Positions 8,463 to 18,751 of a stretch of 64,000 bases of DNA are shown here, one piece after another; the first letter of the stretch is position 1; each line of letters starts with the position of its first letter. The DNA is taken from NCBI GenBank assembly GCA_963755695.1, contig CAVWLB010000008.1, forward strand, positions 372,001-436,000. The letters are read 5' to 3'. Under the pieces are notes generated by a model that saw only the letters and a list, made by a program, of their open reading frames with translations, made no database searches and was not told where the DNA came from. A program made the translations under genes and the position numbers. The DNA is from QHWT01 sp963755695. GTDB lineage: Bacteria > Acidobacteriota > Vicinamibacteria > Vicinamibacterales > 2-12-FULL-66-21.

Positions 8463-10900
8463 TCACGAACGGCTGGAAGAGCTCGCCGCGCTCGTCCTCG
8501 AAGGCCGTGCGATCGACTGGTCCGTCGAAGAATCCTCGGCCGGTAGCGACGGCCTTCGATCGGCCATCCAGAGCCTTCGCGTCCTGAACGAAGTCGCCGT
8601 GCTGCACGGGTCGGCCGGCGACGCTCCCGATCCTGATGCGGTCACGATCCAGCCATCACGCTGGGGCCACCTGCGAATTCTCGAACCGCTCGGGCGCGGA
8701 TCGTTTGGCGAGGTGTTCCGCGGATGGGATGAGAGCCTCGACCGCGAGGTCGCGCTCAAGCTTCTCACCGACGAAGCGGAAGCGATCCAGGAAGGACGAT
8801 TGCTCGCGCGCGTCCGCCATCCCAACTTCGTTTCGGTGTACGGCGTGGAACGGCGCGACGGGCGGGTCGGACTGTGGATGGAATTCATCCAGGGACGCAC
8901 GCTCGCGCGCATCTTCCGCGATCAGGGTCCGTTCGGCGCGCAGGAGGCGACGCTCATCGGGATCGACGTCTGCCGATCGGTTGCCGCCGTCCACAAGGCG
9001 GGACTGCTCCACCGCGACATCAAGGCGCAGAACGTCATGCGCGAGGTCGGCGGACGGATCGTCCTGATGGATCTCGGCGCCGGCGAGGATCGTGTGGCCG
9101 CCTCGCTCCGCCCGACGGGAGCGATGGCCGGAACGCCGATGTACATGGCGCCCGAAGTGGTCGCGGGAGAGCCGGCAACGGTTCGATCCGATGTCTACAG
9201 CATCGGCGTGCTGCTCTTCTATCTGGTCAGCGGCACGTATCCGGTCGTCGCAAACCGCCTCGACGACCTGCGCAAGGGCCACCTTCCACGGCGTCATCTT
9301 CGCGACCTGCGGCCCGACCTCCCGGACAGCTTCGTCGCCGTCATCGATCGTGCCACAGAGCGGGAACCGAACGAGCGATTTCCAACCGCCGGCGCGCTCG
9401 AAGCGGCGCTCAGGGACGAAGCGGCAACCTTGCTGACGATGCAGCGAGGAGGGCGGCGGAGTCTGGTCACCGCGGCAATCGTCGTGTCGCTGGCGACACT
9501 CACGGCCGCCGGCGGCTGGCGCGTGCTGCGGCCGACCACGCCGCACCTCAACGTGTCGTCGATTGCGGTGCTGCCGTTCGCGAATTTTGCCGGCGATGAG
9601 CGCGGCCGCTATCTCGCCGACGGATTCGCCGACGAGTTGATCCAGGATCTGTCGGAGGTCTCGTCGCTGCGGGTGATCTCGCGTACCTCGTCGATGTACT
9701 ACAAGGATCATCCGAAGCCGCTGGCCGACATCGCCCGCGAGTTGAACGTGGATGCGGTCATCGAGGGCACGGTTCAGCGGCACGACGGGCTGATCAAGCT
9801 CGACGCGCGGCTGATCGATCCGCGCACCGACCAGAACATGTGGCGGCGGACGATCGAACGCGAGGAGGCCCGGGTCAGCGAGATGGAGGACGGCCTCGCC
9901 CGCGCCGTCATCGGCGCGTTGTCGCGGTCGATGCGGCGTCCGGGAGCGCGGGGAACCGACGCGCGCGCCTACGAGCTGTACCTGCAAGGGCGGTATCAGG
10001 TGAACACGCGCACGCCGGACGGGCTGCACGCCGCGCGCACGCTGTTCGATCGATCGATCGGGCGGGACGCCACCTATGCGCCGGCGCACGCGGGGCTGGC
10101 AGAGGCCTACGTCCTGCTCGGCTCGTTGTCCATCATCCCGCATCGCGAGTCGGTACTCGCGTGCCCGTCAGGCAGCGCTCGAGGCCCTGCGGCTCGACGA
10201 TCAACTGTCGATGCCCTACGCCGTCCTCGGCTACATCACCTACGAGGCCGACAACGACATTCCGGCGGCGTTCAAGCAGTTCCGCGCGGCAATCGACCGC
10301 GATCCGAGCAACGCGACCGCGCGCCAGTGGTATGCGTTGTCGCTGAGCGGGCAGGGGCGCTACACCGAGGCGATCGCGGAAATCGATCGGGCGCGGACGG
10401 TCGATCCGCTGTCGAAGTCGGTCGCCGCCGATGCCGGCAACATTTATCGAATGGCGGGGAAGCTCCCGGAGGCGCGCGAACAATTACGGCTCCTGGTGTC
10501 GCTCTACCCGGAGTTCGCCGAGGGCCACCGTCAGCTCGGACTGGTCTACCTGGATTTGCGCGATTACCCGAATGCCGCGAGCGAGCTCCAAGCCGCGGTG
10601 CGCCTCGCGGGGCACGAGCCCTACCTGTTGACCGATCTCGGATATGCCTACGCTCGTCTCGGACGCACGAGCGATGCGAATCACGTGCTGGCGACGCTGA
10701 ATGCGCAGACGGAGCGGCGGGAAGACTGGTATACGGCGGTGGTGATCGTCAACGGCGCGCTGAATCGGACGAAGGTTGCGGCCGACACACTCGTCGCGTG
10801 CCGCGCGCGCTACCCGCTCTGTTCGCCGGCCCTGGACCGTCCGGGCCTGGAAGGCCTGACCCACGACCGCGGCGTCCGCACGGCGCTGGGGCTGAAATAG
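8452..10900 (+). CDS. Ser/Thr protein kinase with TolB-like and TPR domains (one frameshift)
   Basis: Cytoplasmic kinase domain (about residues 70-330): Gly loop LGRGSFGEVFRG, Lys103 in VALKLL, HRDIKAQN with D189, DLG in place of DFG (D207), APE in TPMYMAPE. One membrane helix follows (about 337-355). Then a TolB-N-like domain (IAVLPFANFAGDERGRYLADG) and TPR repeats. The frame breaks near 10150: after IIPHRES the original frame gives nonsense, while the next frame continues YSRARQAALEALRLDD and proper TPRs to the stop at 10898-10900. Removing one G in TCGGTAC restores about 815 residues. Coupled to the sigma factor upstream. Confidence 0.85.
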
Positions 10901-10989
10901 GCTTCGGGCTTCCGGCTTCGGGCTTCGGGCTCAGGCTTCGGGTTCAAGCTGTTTCCTGAAGCCTGGAGCCTGAAGCCTGAAGCCCGCCC
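10901..10989. repeat. Word-repeat block, CTTCGGG / CCTGAAG inverted arms
   Basis: Between the convergent kinase and dipeptidase genes. Tandem CTTCGGG and CTTCGGGCT words on the left and CCTGAAGCCTGAAGC words on the right form inverted arms. Same word family as about 19.9, 30.1 and 53.1 kb. Confidence 0.8.
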
Positions 10990-12357
10990 TCAGCTTTTCG
11001 CCACCTCATCGTACAGGAATGCGGACGCAATGATGCCGCCGTGGAAATTTCCCAGATCCAGCTTCTCGTTCGGAGCGTGAGCGTTTTCATCCGGCAGGCC
11101 GACGCCGAACAGCACTGAGGGTAGCCCGAGGATCTCCTGGAAGGTCGCGACGACCGGAATCGATCCCCCTTCGCGGTTGAACACCGGCGTCTTGCCGAAC
11201 CCCTTCTCGATCGCCCGGCCCGCCGCCTGCACGAACCGGTTGTCGAAATCGGTCATCCAGGGCTTCCCGCCGTGCATCCGGGTGACCTTCACGTCGACGG
11301 TCTTCGGCGCGACCTTCTTCACGTAGTCCTCGAAGAGCTGCGCGATCTTGTCGGGATCCTGGTTCGGCACGAGCCGCATGCTGACCTTGGCCATCGCGAC
11401 CGCGGGGATCACCGTCTTCGCGCCTTCGCCGGTGAAACCCGAGAGGATGCCGTTGACCTCGAACGTGGGCCGCGCCCACACGCGTTCGAGCGTCGAGTAG
11501 CCGGTTTCACCGAACAACCGTGGCGCGCCGAGCTCCTTGGCATAGCGCTTCTCGTTGAACGGCAGCCGCTTCCACTGGTCCCGCTCCTCCTCGCGCAGAT
11601 CGCGGACATCGTCGTAGAAGCCGGGGATCTTGATGCGTCCGCCGCGATCCTTCATCTGCGCGAGAACGTTGGCCAGCACATAGGCCGGGTTGGCGACCGC
11701 ACCGCCGAACGACCCCGAGTGGAGGTCGCTCTTCGTCCCGCGCAGATCGATCTGGAAGTAGACCAGGCCGCGTAGTCCGTAGCAGATCGAGGGTATGCCG
11801 CGGTCGAACATCGGCGAATCGGAGATGACGACTACGTCCGCCTTCAACTCGTCGCGATGACCCTTGACGAAGTTGTCGAGATTGGCCGAACCGACTTCTT
11901 CTTCTCCCTCGAGGATGATCTTCATGTTCACCGGCAGGCGGCCGTTCTGCTTCAAGTGCGCTTCGATGGCCTTGAAGTGCATGAACACCTGCCCCTTGTC
12001 GTCGGCTGCGCCGCGCGCGTAGAGCTCGCCGTCGCGGACCGTGGCCTCGAAGGGTGGCGACTCCCACAACTCGAGCGGATCGACCGGCTGAACGTCGTAG
12101 TGCCCGTAGAACAGAATCGTCGGGGCGCCTTCCGCGCCCAGCCACTCGCCGTAGACCACGGGAAACCCGGGCGTCTCGATCAGCCGCACGTTCTGCAGCC
12201 CGATCCGCCGCATTTCTTCGGCCGACCATTCAGCCGTGCGCTGCACGTCTGCCTGGTGCTGCGGCAACGCGCTGATGCTCGGGATCGCGAGGTACTCCTT
12301 CAGCTCGTCGACGTAGCGGTCGCGATGCGTGTTGATGAAGTCGATCACGTTGTTCAT
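10990..12357 (-). CDS. M20-family dipeptidase
   Basis: 455 residues, the length of M20 dipeptidases/carnosinase-like enzymes. The dinuclear zinc site is visible: His in GHYDVQPVDP, bridging Asp in YARGAADDKGQ, general-base and ligand glutamates in LEGEEEVGSANL, a later Asp in VISDSP, and the C-terminal His region in DENAHAPNEKLDL. The lid domain lies about 215-320. Cleaves dipeptides in the cytoplasm, releasing amino acids; substrate range cannot be told. Neighbour of a divergently spaced sulfurtransferase on the same strand, 12 bases apart, so perhaps cotranscribed. Confidence 0.92.
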   Translation of the reverse strand: MNNVIDFINTHRDRYVDELKEYLAIPSISALPQHQADVQRTAEWSAEEMRRIGLQNVRLIETPGFPVVYGEWLGAEGAPTILFYGHYDVQPVDPLELWESPPFEATVRDGELYARGAADDKGQVFMHFKAIEAHLKQNGRLPVNMKIILEGEEEVGSANLDNFVKGHRDELKADVVVISDSPMFDRGIPSICYGLRGLVYFQIDLRGTKSDLHSGSFGGAVANPAYVLANVLAQMKDRGGRIKIPGFYDDVRDLREEERDQWKRLPFNEKRYAKELGAPRLFGETGYSTLERVWARPTFEVNGILSGFTGEGAKTVIPAVAMAKVSMRLVPNQDPDKIAQLFEDYVKKVAPKTVDVKVTRMHGGKPWMTDFDNRFVQAAGRAIEKGFGKTPVFNREGGSIPVVATFQEILGLPSVLFGVGLPDENAHAPNEKLDLGNFHGGIIASAFLYDEVAKS

Positions 12358-12369
12358 AACCGGTCGATT

Positions 12370-13215
12370 CTACTGTTTTTCGTCACTTCGACGCGGGACT
12401 TCGATCGGCAGGTCCTCTCGATCGCCCCACTCCTTCCAGGATCCGGTGTAATTGCGTACCCGTGGATAGCCGAGAAGACGGAGCGCGAGATAGCCGTGGG
12501 CGGCACGATAGCCACCCTGGCAATAGGTCACGATCTCCTTGTCGGGCGTAACGCCCGCGCGTTCGTAGATCGCGCGCAGCTCGGAGGCGGGCTTGAAATC
12601 TCCCTGGGTCGTGAGATTGCGCGTCCATTCGACGTGCACCGCGCCCGGAATCGCGCCGCCACGCTTCGCGCGTACCAGCGTGCCGTAATGCTCCTCGTCG
12701 CTGCGGGTGTCGAGAATCACGGCGTCGCGGCTGATCAGCCGCTCCTTCACGTCGCGCCACGATGCGATGCGCGAAGGCTGCGGAGTGCCGCTCCAGGTGC
12801 TGGCCGTCGGTACCTGTGCATCGCGGGTAACGCGAAGGCCGGCCCGGACCCACGCATTGAACCCGCCGTCGAGCACCTGCACCCGCGGATGGCCGAAGTA
12901 TTCGAGGAACCAGAACGCGCGCGCCGCGCGCACGCCCGACTGCTCGTCATACACGATGACCGGCGTGTCCTTGTCCACGCCGCGCAACACCAGCACGTGC
13001 TCGATCATCCACATGAACGCCTTCAGCGGCGCCGGATCGGTGTCGATGAGCGACACGCCCCAGAGATCGACGTGCACCGCCCCCGGGATGTGCCCGGCAG
13101 CGAAATCCTCGGCAGGACGAAGGTCGAGAACGAGCTGCTTCACGCGCGCGTCGATCGCATCGGCCAGCTCCTGCGGGGTCATCAACAACTGCGGGTTCGC
13201 GAAGCCCTTGTCCAT
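12370..13215 (-). CDS. sseA: Thiosulfate/3-mercaptopyruvate sulfurtransferase, two rhodanese domains
   Basis: About 281 residues from the ATG at 13215; an in-frame start at 13251 exists but adds non-conserved residues. Two tandem rhodanese domains: the first (LVLDLRPAEDFAAGHIPGAV, with DEQSGVRAAR in the loop where Cys would be, so inactive), the second (VILDTRSDEEHYG...) with active-site Cys in YCQGGYRAAHG. That CxGGxR loop fits thiosulfate or mercaptopyruvate sulfurtransferases. Transfers sulfane sulfur to cyanide or thiol acceptors. Tandem with the dipeptidase. Confidence 0.9.
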   Translation of the reverse strand: MDKGFANPQLLMTPQELADAIDARVKQLVLDLRPAEDFAAGHIPGAVHVDLWGVSLIDTDPAPLKAFMWMIEHVLVLRGVDKDTPVIVYDEQSGVRAARAFWFLEYFGHPRVQVLDGGFNAWVRAGLRVTRDAQVPTASTWSGTPQPSRIASWRDVKERLISRDAVILDTRSDEEHYGTLVRAKRGGAIPGAVHVEWTRNLTTQGDFKPASELRAIYERAGVTPDKEIVTYCQGGYRAAHGYLALRLLGYPRVRNYTGSWKEWGDREDLPIEVPRRSDEKQ

Positions 13216-13252
13216 TTCTTCAGCGTACCCTGAGTCAGTTGAGGGATCCAAA

Positions 13253-13345
13253 AGAGGTTCGGGGTTTGCCGTTCGCGGTTCGCGGCCCGGGGTTCACGGT
13301 TCGGCGTTCGCGTTCGGGATTCGACTGCGAACCGCAAACTCGACG
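13253..13345. repeat. Word-repeat block, GTTCGCG words
   Basis: Degenerate GGTTCGCGG/GGTTCACGG words followed by GCGAACCGC in the other orientation, in the divergent spacer between the sulfurtransferase and the membrane-protein gene. Confidence 0.65.
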
Positions 13346-13396
13346 CCCCTGCCCTCCGGAGTTGACACGCCAGACTCTCTGTCGCAAAGTAGTGTC

Positions 13397-13993
13397 GTGG
13401 ACGTCACCCGCGCCCTGGATCAGATCGCAGAAATCCACGCCCAGATCGCCAAGGGCGAGGTCTACCGCGGCTACCGCTCGGTGCCGGTGGCGGCATCGGG
13501 GCTGATCGGTCTCGTCGCGGCGTGGCTGCAACCGACCGCCCTCGGTCCCGCGGATCCGATCGGGTTCGTGATTTACTGGGGTTCGATCGCGGTGTTCGCC
13601 GGGTTCGTCGGCGCCAGCGAGATCATCCACAACTACGTGGTCCGCGACGAAGCGGCAGGCCGAAGGCGGACGCGCAAGGTCCTCGGCCAGTTTCTGCCGA
13701 GCGTCGCCGGCGGTGCGGCCATTGCCGTGTGTTTCGCTCACCTGAGCACCGGGCTGGTGCCGCTTCTGCCCGGTCTCTGGGCAATCTGTTTCGGAATCGG
13801 CGTGTTCGCGTCGCGGCCGTATCTGCCGCGGGCCAGCGGTTACGTCGCGTTGTTTTATTACGCAGCGGGATTCACGCTGCTGTGGATCGCGCGCGGTCCC
13901 GCGGTGTTGAACGGATGGTGGGTTGGCGGCACGTTCGGCGTCGGCCAGCTGCTGGCGGCGATTGTGCTGTGGTGGAATCTGGAGCGAGACTGA
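13397..13993 (+). CDS. Multi-pass membrane protein of unknown function
   Basis: 198 residues from the GTG at 13397 (VDVTRALDQIAEIHAQIAKG). A short cytoplasmic helix is followed by about six hydrophobic helices (AASGLIGLVAAWL, FVIYWGSIAVFAGFVGA, LPSVAGGAAIAVCFA, PLLPGLWAICFGIGVFA, YVALFYYAAGFTLLWIA, GGTFGVGQLLAAIVLWW). No known transporter motif seen. It overlaps the winged-helix regulator by one base (TGATG), and such membrane protein/wHTH pairs recur in Acidobacteriota; the regulator may control it. Confidence 0.75.
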   Translation: MDVTRALDQIAEIHAQIAKGEVYRGYRSVPVAASGLIGLVAAWLQPTALGPADPIGFVIYWGSIAVFAGFVGASEIIHNYVVRDEAAGRRRTRKVLGQFLPSVAGGAAIAVCFAHLSTGLVPLLPGLWAICFGIGVFASRPYLPRASGYVALFYYAAGFTLLWIARGPAVLNGWWVGGTFGVGQLLAAIVLWWNLERD

Positions 13994-14388
13994 TGGCTCG
14001 GAAAACATCGCACAAAGACGAGCCCGGGCGTTACGCCTACGAAGGGTTGGACCGCGTGCTGCACGAAAAGGCGCGGCTCGGGATCATGACGTCGCTGGTC
14101 ACGCGACCCGAAGGTGTGCTCTTCACCGAGCTGAAACGCCTCTGCGCGCTGACCGATGGAAACCTGAGTCGTCACATCGACGTGTTGCAGGACGCCGGTC
14201 TCGTCGAGGCATGGCGCGGCACCGAAGGCGGCCGGCCGCAGACCTTGTATCGCCTCAGCACCGATGGCCGCGCACGCTTTGTCGCCTATCTCGAGGAACT
14301 GGAGCAGGTCGTCCGCGATGCGCTGCCGAAGGCGGCCAAGAAGCTGGAACGATCCCCGGAACTGCCGCCCGGCTTCCAGCCCGCATAG
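13993..14388 (+). CDS. Winged-helix transcriptional regulator
   Basis: 131 residues. A winged HTH begins at RLGIMTSLVTRPEGVLFTELKR, with recognition helix LTDGNLSRHIDVLQDAGLV and wing GGRPQTLYRLSTDGRARF, followed by a helix for dimerisation (YLEELEQVVRDAL). The fold matches the MarR/PadR-like HTH family often annotated as HTH_27. The ATG overlaps the TGA of the membrane protein, which couples translation. Probably a repressor of its own operon; the effector is unknown. Confidence 0.85.
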   Translation: MARKTSHKDEPGRYAYEGLDRVLHEKARLGIMTSLVTRPEGVLFTELKRLCALTDGNLSRHIDVLQDAGLVEAWRGTEGGRPQTLYRLSTDGRARFVAYLEELEQVVRDALPKAAKKLERSPELPPGFQPA

Positions 14389-14414
14389 GAGGCGCGCTAG
14401 AAACGAGTATCCTC

Positions 14415-14439
14415 GGCACCTCTGAAGAGGTGCCCTACA
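14415..14439 (-). repeat. GTAGGGC palindromic repeat, copy 3
   Basis: GGCACCTCTGAAGAGGTGCC followed by CTACA. It lies between the convergent regulator and MBL-hydrolase genes. Both arms differ from copies 1 and 2 yet still pair. Confidence 0.8.
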
Positions 14440-14456
14440 GATAAAGTGCTGTCTCC

Positions 14457-15167
14457 TTATACTCTTCCCTCCTCCCTGAGCTTCTGCAGGTGCGCCTCCA
14501 CGGTCGCGGCTGCGGCACGCTTGAGCGACGAGGCGAGACTCGGGTAGACGCGCTCGACGATTTCCTCCGGCGTCCGCGCGCCGGCCGCGATCGCCGCCAG
14601 GATCTGCTGATCCCGGTACTCGCGGTGTGCGATGTATTCATCGATCAGTGCGAGCGGCTGTTCGACGATTGGGCCATGACCGGGCAACAGTCGTCGCGGC
14701 TCGAGCGCGCGCACGCGCTTCAGTGAATCCAGGTACTGGCGCAGGTCGCCTCCCTTGTTCGCCGGAATCACAATGGACCCGCCAAGGCGAGCCAGATCAC
14801 CGCAATAGAGATCGCGGGAGGCGCGGTCGAAGAAGCAGAGATGATCGGGGGCGTGGCCTGGTGTGGCAATCGCTTCCAGGGTCGTGTCTCCTGCCGGAAA
14901 GGTTCCAACCGAGCGGACGACATCGACCTCCGGCCAGCGCGCGCGCAGTGCAGGGAGGCCATCCACATGATCCGAGTGACCGTGGGTTATCAACACCCGT
15001 CTGAGCGGTGCGCCTTGAAGCGCGCGCTCGATATCCGCGAGATGATCGGGGTGCCCCACGCCCGCATCGACCAGCCCCGCCTCCGAGCCGAGGAGCAGCC
15101 AGGTATTGTTCCCGGTTGGACCCGTCCATTGGGACGGATTGCGTCCGGGGATCAAAAGCGCAGCCAT
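14457..15167 (-). CDS. MBL-fold metallohydrolase (LACTB2-like)
   Basis: About 236 residues from the ATG at 15167; an upstream in-frame extension to 15254 is not conserved. Metallo-beta-lactamase fold with THGHSDHVDG (HxHxDH), TPGHAPDHLCF and YCGDLARLGG, GHGPIVEQP, all metal ligands present. The C-terminal roughly 60 residues (REYRDQQILAAIAAGARTPEEI) form a winged-helix-like tail as in LACTB2/RNase-type or glyoxalase-II-like hydrolases. Substrate cannot be assigned. It ends tail-to-tail with the wHTH regulator. Confidence 0.85.
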   Translation of the reverse strand: MAALLIPGRNPSQWTGPTGNNTWLLLGSEAGLVDAGVGHPDHLADIERALQGAPLRRVLITHGHSDHVDGLPALRARWPEVDVVRSVGTFPAGDTTLEAIATPGHAPDHLCFFDRASRDLYCGDLARLGGSIVIPANKGGDLRQYLDSLKRVRALEPRRLLPGHGPIVEQPLALIDEYIAHREYRDQQILAAIAAGARTPEEIVERVYPSLASSLKRAAAATVEAHLQKLREEGRV

Positions 15168-15169
15168 GC

Positions 15170-16416
15170 CTAGAAGTAGTACTTCAATCGAGCGTATACG
15201 AAATCGCTGTCGGAAAAGCGGCCGATGGTGTCGAGGCCTTCCCCGTTGAACCACCCAATCGATCCCTCGAGGGCGAGATTGTCCTGCAGCTTCGCGGTCG
15301 TAATCCAGCGAAGGAAAGTCGAGCGGCTCGACGGATTGTAAACGCCAAACAACCGGCCTTGGTATCTCTCGCGCGCAAAGGCCCGATCGGCAGAAAGGAT
15401 CAGCGACGTATCCGTTCTCGCACCGCCGCCGTCATAGGACTCGTGATGAACCAGCACGGATCCACTGACCCGGTAGGCCCCCGCCTTGCGATCCACGCCT
15501 GCGCCGGTGTCGAACGAGCGCCCCTCGCGAAGCCCGATGCCATCCGGAACCTGGAACGAGTCGTCGACGAAGACCGCTGTTTCGGCGCGAAAGCCCCACG
15601 CGCCGGTGACGGTTTCCACGTCGCCTCCAATCATCGTGAACCGCGGAAACAGCCGCCGCGCAGATGGAAGGCCCACCGGATCGATCGCAGCCAGCGTGTA
15701 GACACCGAACGGACGGAAGCCACGGTAGGAGGAAACCGACCAGTCGACGCGGCCGGTGGTTGCATTCAGGCGCGCGCCCCCCTGCGCATTCCCGAACGTG
15801 CGCGCCGGCACCTGCTCATCGATCCCGACGCCCGGCGGCGCGAGGTTGAACGGTGATGTGGGTTCGTCGAGCCGATCGAAGCGGCCGCGGTCTAAAGAAC
15901 GGCACATACACTCCTTCGAGCGATAGCCGCTCGCCGGCATGAACGCGCAGCCGCACCAGCGGCACGGCAAGCCGCGCCTCGCTCCGCCCTTCAAAGAAAA
16001 ACCGCGAGGCATCGAGCGGGTCGACGACATCGGTCGGCTGAAGTTCGTCCAAGCGGCCCCACACGACCCGCGTGAAACCAGCCGTGACATCAACCCTTCC
16101 GGCTCGGAGGTCGACGCTCAGATCGTGCGGTTCCGCGATCGCGTCGGTCACCTGCCCACGCCCGATCTGCCGCCAGGCTCTCGACGAATCCGGAGGCCGT
16201 CAGCCGCACTCGGCCCAGCGAGGCCTTCTCCTCGACGAAGGCCCGCGCACGCAATTCCGTCGCGTCATTCGTCGGGAAATGGTCGAAGAGGATTGACAGA
16301 TGGCCGGTCGGCGACTGCGCTGATACCGGCGCCGGCATCAGCCACACGACTCCGCAGAGCAGAACGGTCGGCGCCTGGATCCGGATAAAAAGGGAGCCTG
16401 GTCTTCTCCTGGTCAT
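15170..16416 (-). pseudogene. Outer-membrane beta-barrel protein, frameshifted twice
   Basis: Starts at the ATG at 16416 (MTRRRPGSLFIRIQAPTVLL), overlapping the stop of the RND gene. The signal peptide ends at PVSAQ. Three frames must be joined: to about 16140 (FVESLAADRAW), then VTDAIAEPHDLSVDLRAGRV to about 15890 (LEGVYVPFF), then GRFDRLDEPTSPF to the terminal strand FVYARLKYYF, which ends in aromatic Phe as outer-membrane barrels do. Content resembles DUF1302-type barrels found beside MMPL exporters. Each break needs one base removed (AGGTGAC, ACCGCGG). It may be sequencing error rather than true decay. Confidence 0.65.
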
Positions 16417-18751
16417 GCCGCCGCCGCGCGAGAGCGGGTGCGACGCAGCGCCTCGGCGCCGAAGATCGACGGCAGCAGCTTGATCGTCGCCGGCAGGATG
16501 AACACCTCCGCCAGGAACGCCACCGCCATCGTCAGCCCGAGCAGCCCGCCGAACCACGCGGTCGGCTTGTATTCCGACAGCAACAGCACGCCGAACCCCA
16601 GGCTGTTGATGATCGCGGTCGTCAGCGACGCGCGGCCTTCGTGCACGGTCGCCAGCTCGATGGCCTCGATCGGTCGTCGCCCCGGCCGCGACCTCGCGGC
16701 GATAGCGGTTGATGAAATGAATCGTGTCGTCGTCCACCACGCCGAGCGCGACGCTGGCGACCATCACGGTGGCGATGTTCATCGAGATGTCCGATGAAGC
16801 CCATGATCGCCGAGCACCGCGAGCACCGGCAGCAGGTTCGGCGCGATCGTGAGAAAGCCGAAGCGCACCGAGCGGAAGACCACGAAGATGACGCCGAACA
16901 CCGTGAAGAAGGCGGTGCCGAAGCTGCTCAACTGCGACGTCACGAGGTAGTGATCGAGCGTGCTGAACAGCCGGCCGGATCCCGTCGTCGTGACGCGAAT
17001 CGGCGTGCCGGCGAACGCAGCCTTGGCGACCCGCTCCGCCTGCTCGACGAGCTCGAGCACCAGATCGGAGCTCATCGACTGCAGCTTCACCGTAGATCTG
17101 CGCGCGCGAGTAGTCGCTGGCCGACCACACGCTCGAGCTCGTGGCGGCCTTCGCCGCCGAGCGTGAACACGAACAGCTCCTGCGCGATGGTCGCGCGGAT
17201 CGGAGGGCACGACGTCCGCCGCGGGATCGCCGTCGTGCAGCTCCTTGTTGATGCGCTTGACGTAGTCGGCAACGGACGTGACCTTCTTCACGTTCGGAAA
17301 CGCTCGCAGCTGCGTGCTTCGAGCCGCTCCATCCGCTGCAGGTTGTCAGGCGTGCTCAGCGAGTCCGGCGGCCCCTCGAGCATGATCTGGAAGCTGTAGA
17401 CGCCGGACAGCTCGCTGTCGATGACGCGCGCCGACTGGCCGAGCGGATGGCGCGCGCTGAAGAAGTTGATGTGGTTGGTATCGACGCGCAGCCGCAGAAT
17501 ACCGACCGCGGCGATCGCCGACAGAACGAACGCAATCGCGAGGACCTGCCGCGGACGTCGTGTCGAGAACATCGCGATACGCGGCGGAGCGGCTCGACGA
17601 GATACCTTTCGTGCGGGGTTTCTCCCGTCTCCGGCTTCATCAGGCTCAGCAGCGTCGGCACGAACACCAGCGAAATCGCGAAGTCGACCATGATGCCGAC
17701 CGCCGAACCGATGCCGAACGAGCGGACCGCCACGACGTTGCTCGTGGCCAGCGACAGCATGCCGAGCGCCGTCGTGCGCGCTTGCGCCCAAGGAGCGGCG
17801 TCGCCAGGTGCGCGACGGTGGCCTTGAACGCTTCCTCCGGCGACTTGTGGCGCCGCTCCTCGTCCCAGTGCTGCATGATGTGCACGTCGTCGGCAATCGC
17901 GAGCACGACGATCAGCGGGACGAGCATGCTGGCGAGCACGTTGTAGCTGAAGCCCATCAGCGAATACAGACCGAGCGTCCAGAGCACGCTGATGCCGACG
18001 GCGACAATCGTCAGCAGCGTCTTGCGCCACGATCGGAACGTCAAGTAGACGGCAAGCAGCGTGATCACGAAGATCGGCGGCGTGAACTTCCGCTGGTTGT
18101 CGAGCGTGATCCGGTTGTAGGTCTCGCTGATCTCGAGGCTGCCGTTGTAGTACGCCTTCACGCCCGGCGGCAGCTTCGGATCGACGATGTCGTGGATGTG
18201 CTGGATGACGCCGGCGCGGACCTGCGTCGATGCGCTGCTCGTCGAAGCTGACGACCAGCGCGGTGACGCGTCCGTCGTCGGAGACCAGGTCGCCGCGCAG
18301 CAGGTCGTCCTTCAGCGCGCGGCGCCGCACTTCTTCCGGTGTCTGCGGGCTCTTCGGCGTCGAGGAGCGGCCGTACATCAAGTCCTCCGTCCGGGTCCGG
18401 AAGCGCCTCGACGGTGGTCGCGGTCGCCAGACTGTCGACGCGCTGAACGGTATCGACCCGCTCGATGTCGCCGGTGACCCGCTCGATGAATTCGAGCGTC
18501 GCGCGGCGAGAACAGCCGATCCGCGGTGTCGGCCTCGAGCGCGACGATGAGCGTGCGGCTGCCGCCGAACTCGTCACGAAACCGCTCGTAGTCCCGGTAG
18601 ACCGGATCGTCCTTCGAGAACCAGGCGCGTGATGTCGTTGTCGAGCGCGTGATGTTCGCCCGCGGAGCGAAGGCAATCGCGCACGAGCACGATCGCCGTC
18701 GACAGCAGAAAGCGCCAGCGCCAGAGCACGTCGGCGAGCCGGCGGCGTCAT
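16413..18751 (-). pseudogene. MMPL/RND-family transporter, many frameshifts
   Basis: Fragments in all three minus frames together give a two-fold-repeat RND protein of about 780 residues. First half: DVLWRWRFLLSTAIVLV (TM1), FEFIERVTGDIERVDTVQRV, then TM block VITLLAVYLTFRSWRKTLL and the signature IADDVHIMQHWDEE. Second half: RRPRQVLAIAFVLSAIAAVG (TM7), LVTSQLSSFGTAFFTVFG, the signature VVDDDTIHFINRYRREV and the final helices to RSRAAAA. Both halves keep the acidic pair of RND/MMPL pumps. At least six frame changes are needed, so the product as sequenced is broken. The operon with a LolA-like protein and a barrel suggests lipid or lipoprotein traffic between membranes. Confidence 0.7.

Noticed and set aside
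13216..13251. N-terminal extension of the sulfurtransferase (MDPSTDSGYAEE)
   Set aside because: Not part of the rhodanese domain and encoded at the edge of a repeat; the ATG at 13215 fits the family start.
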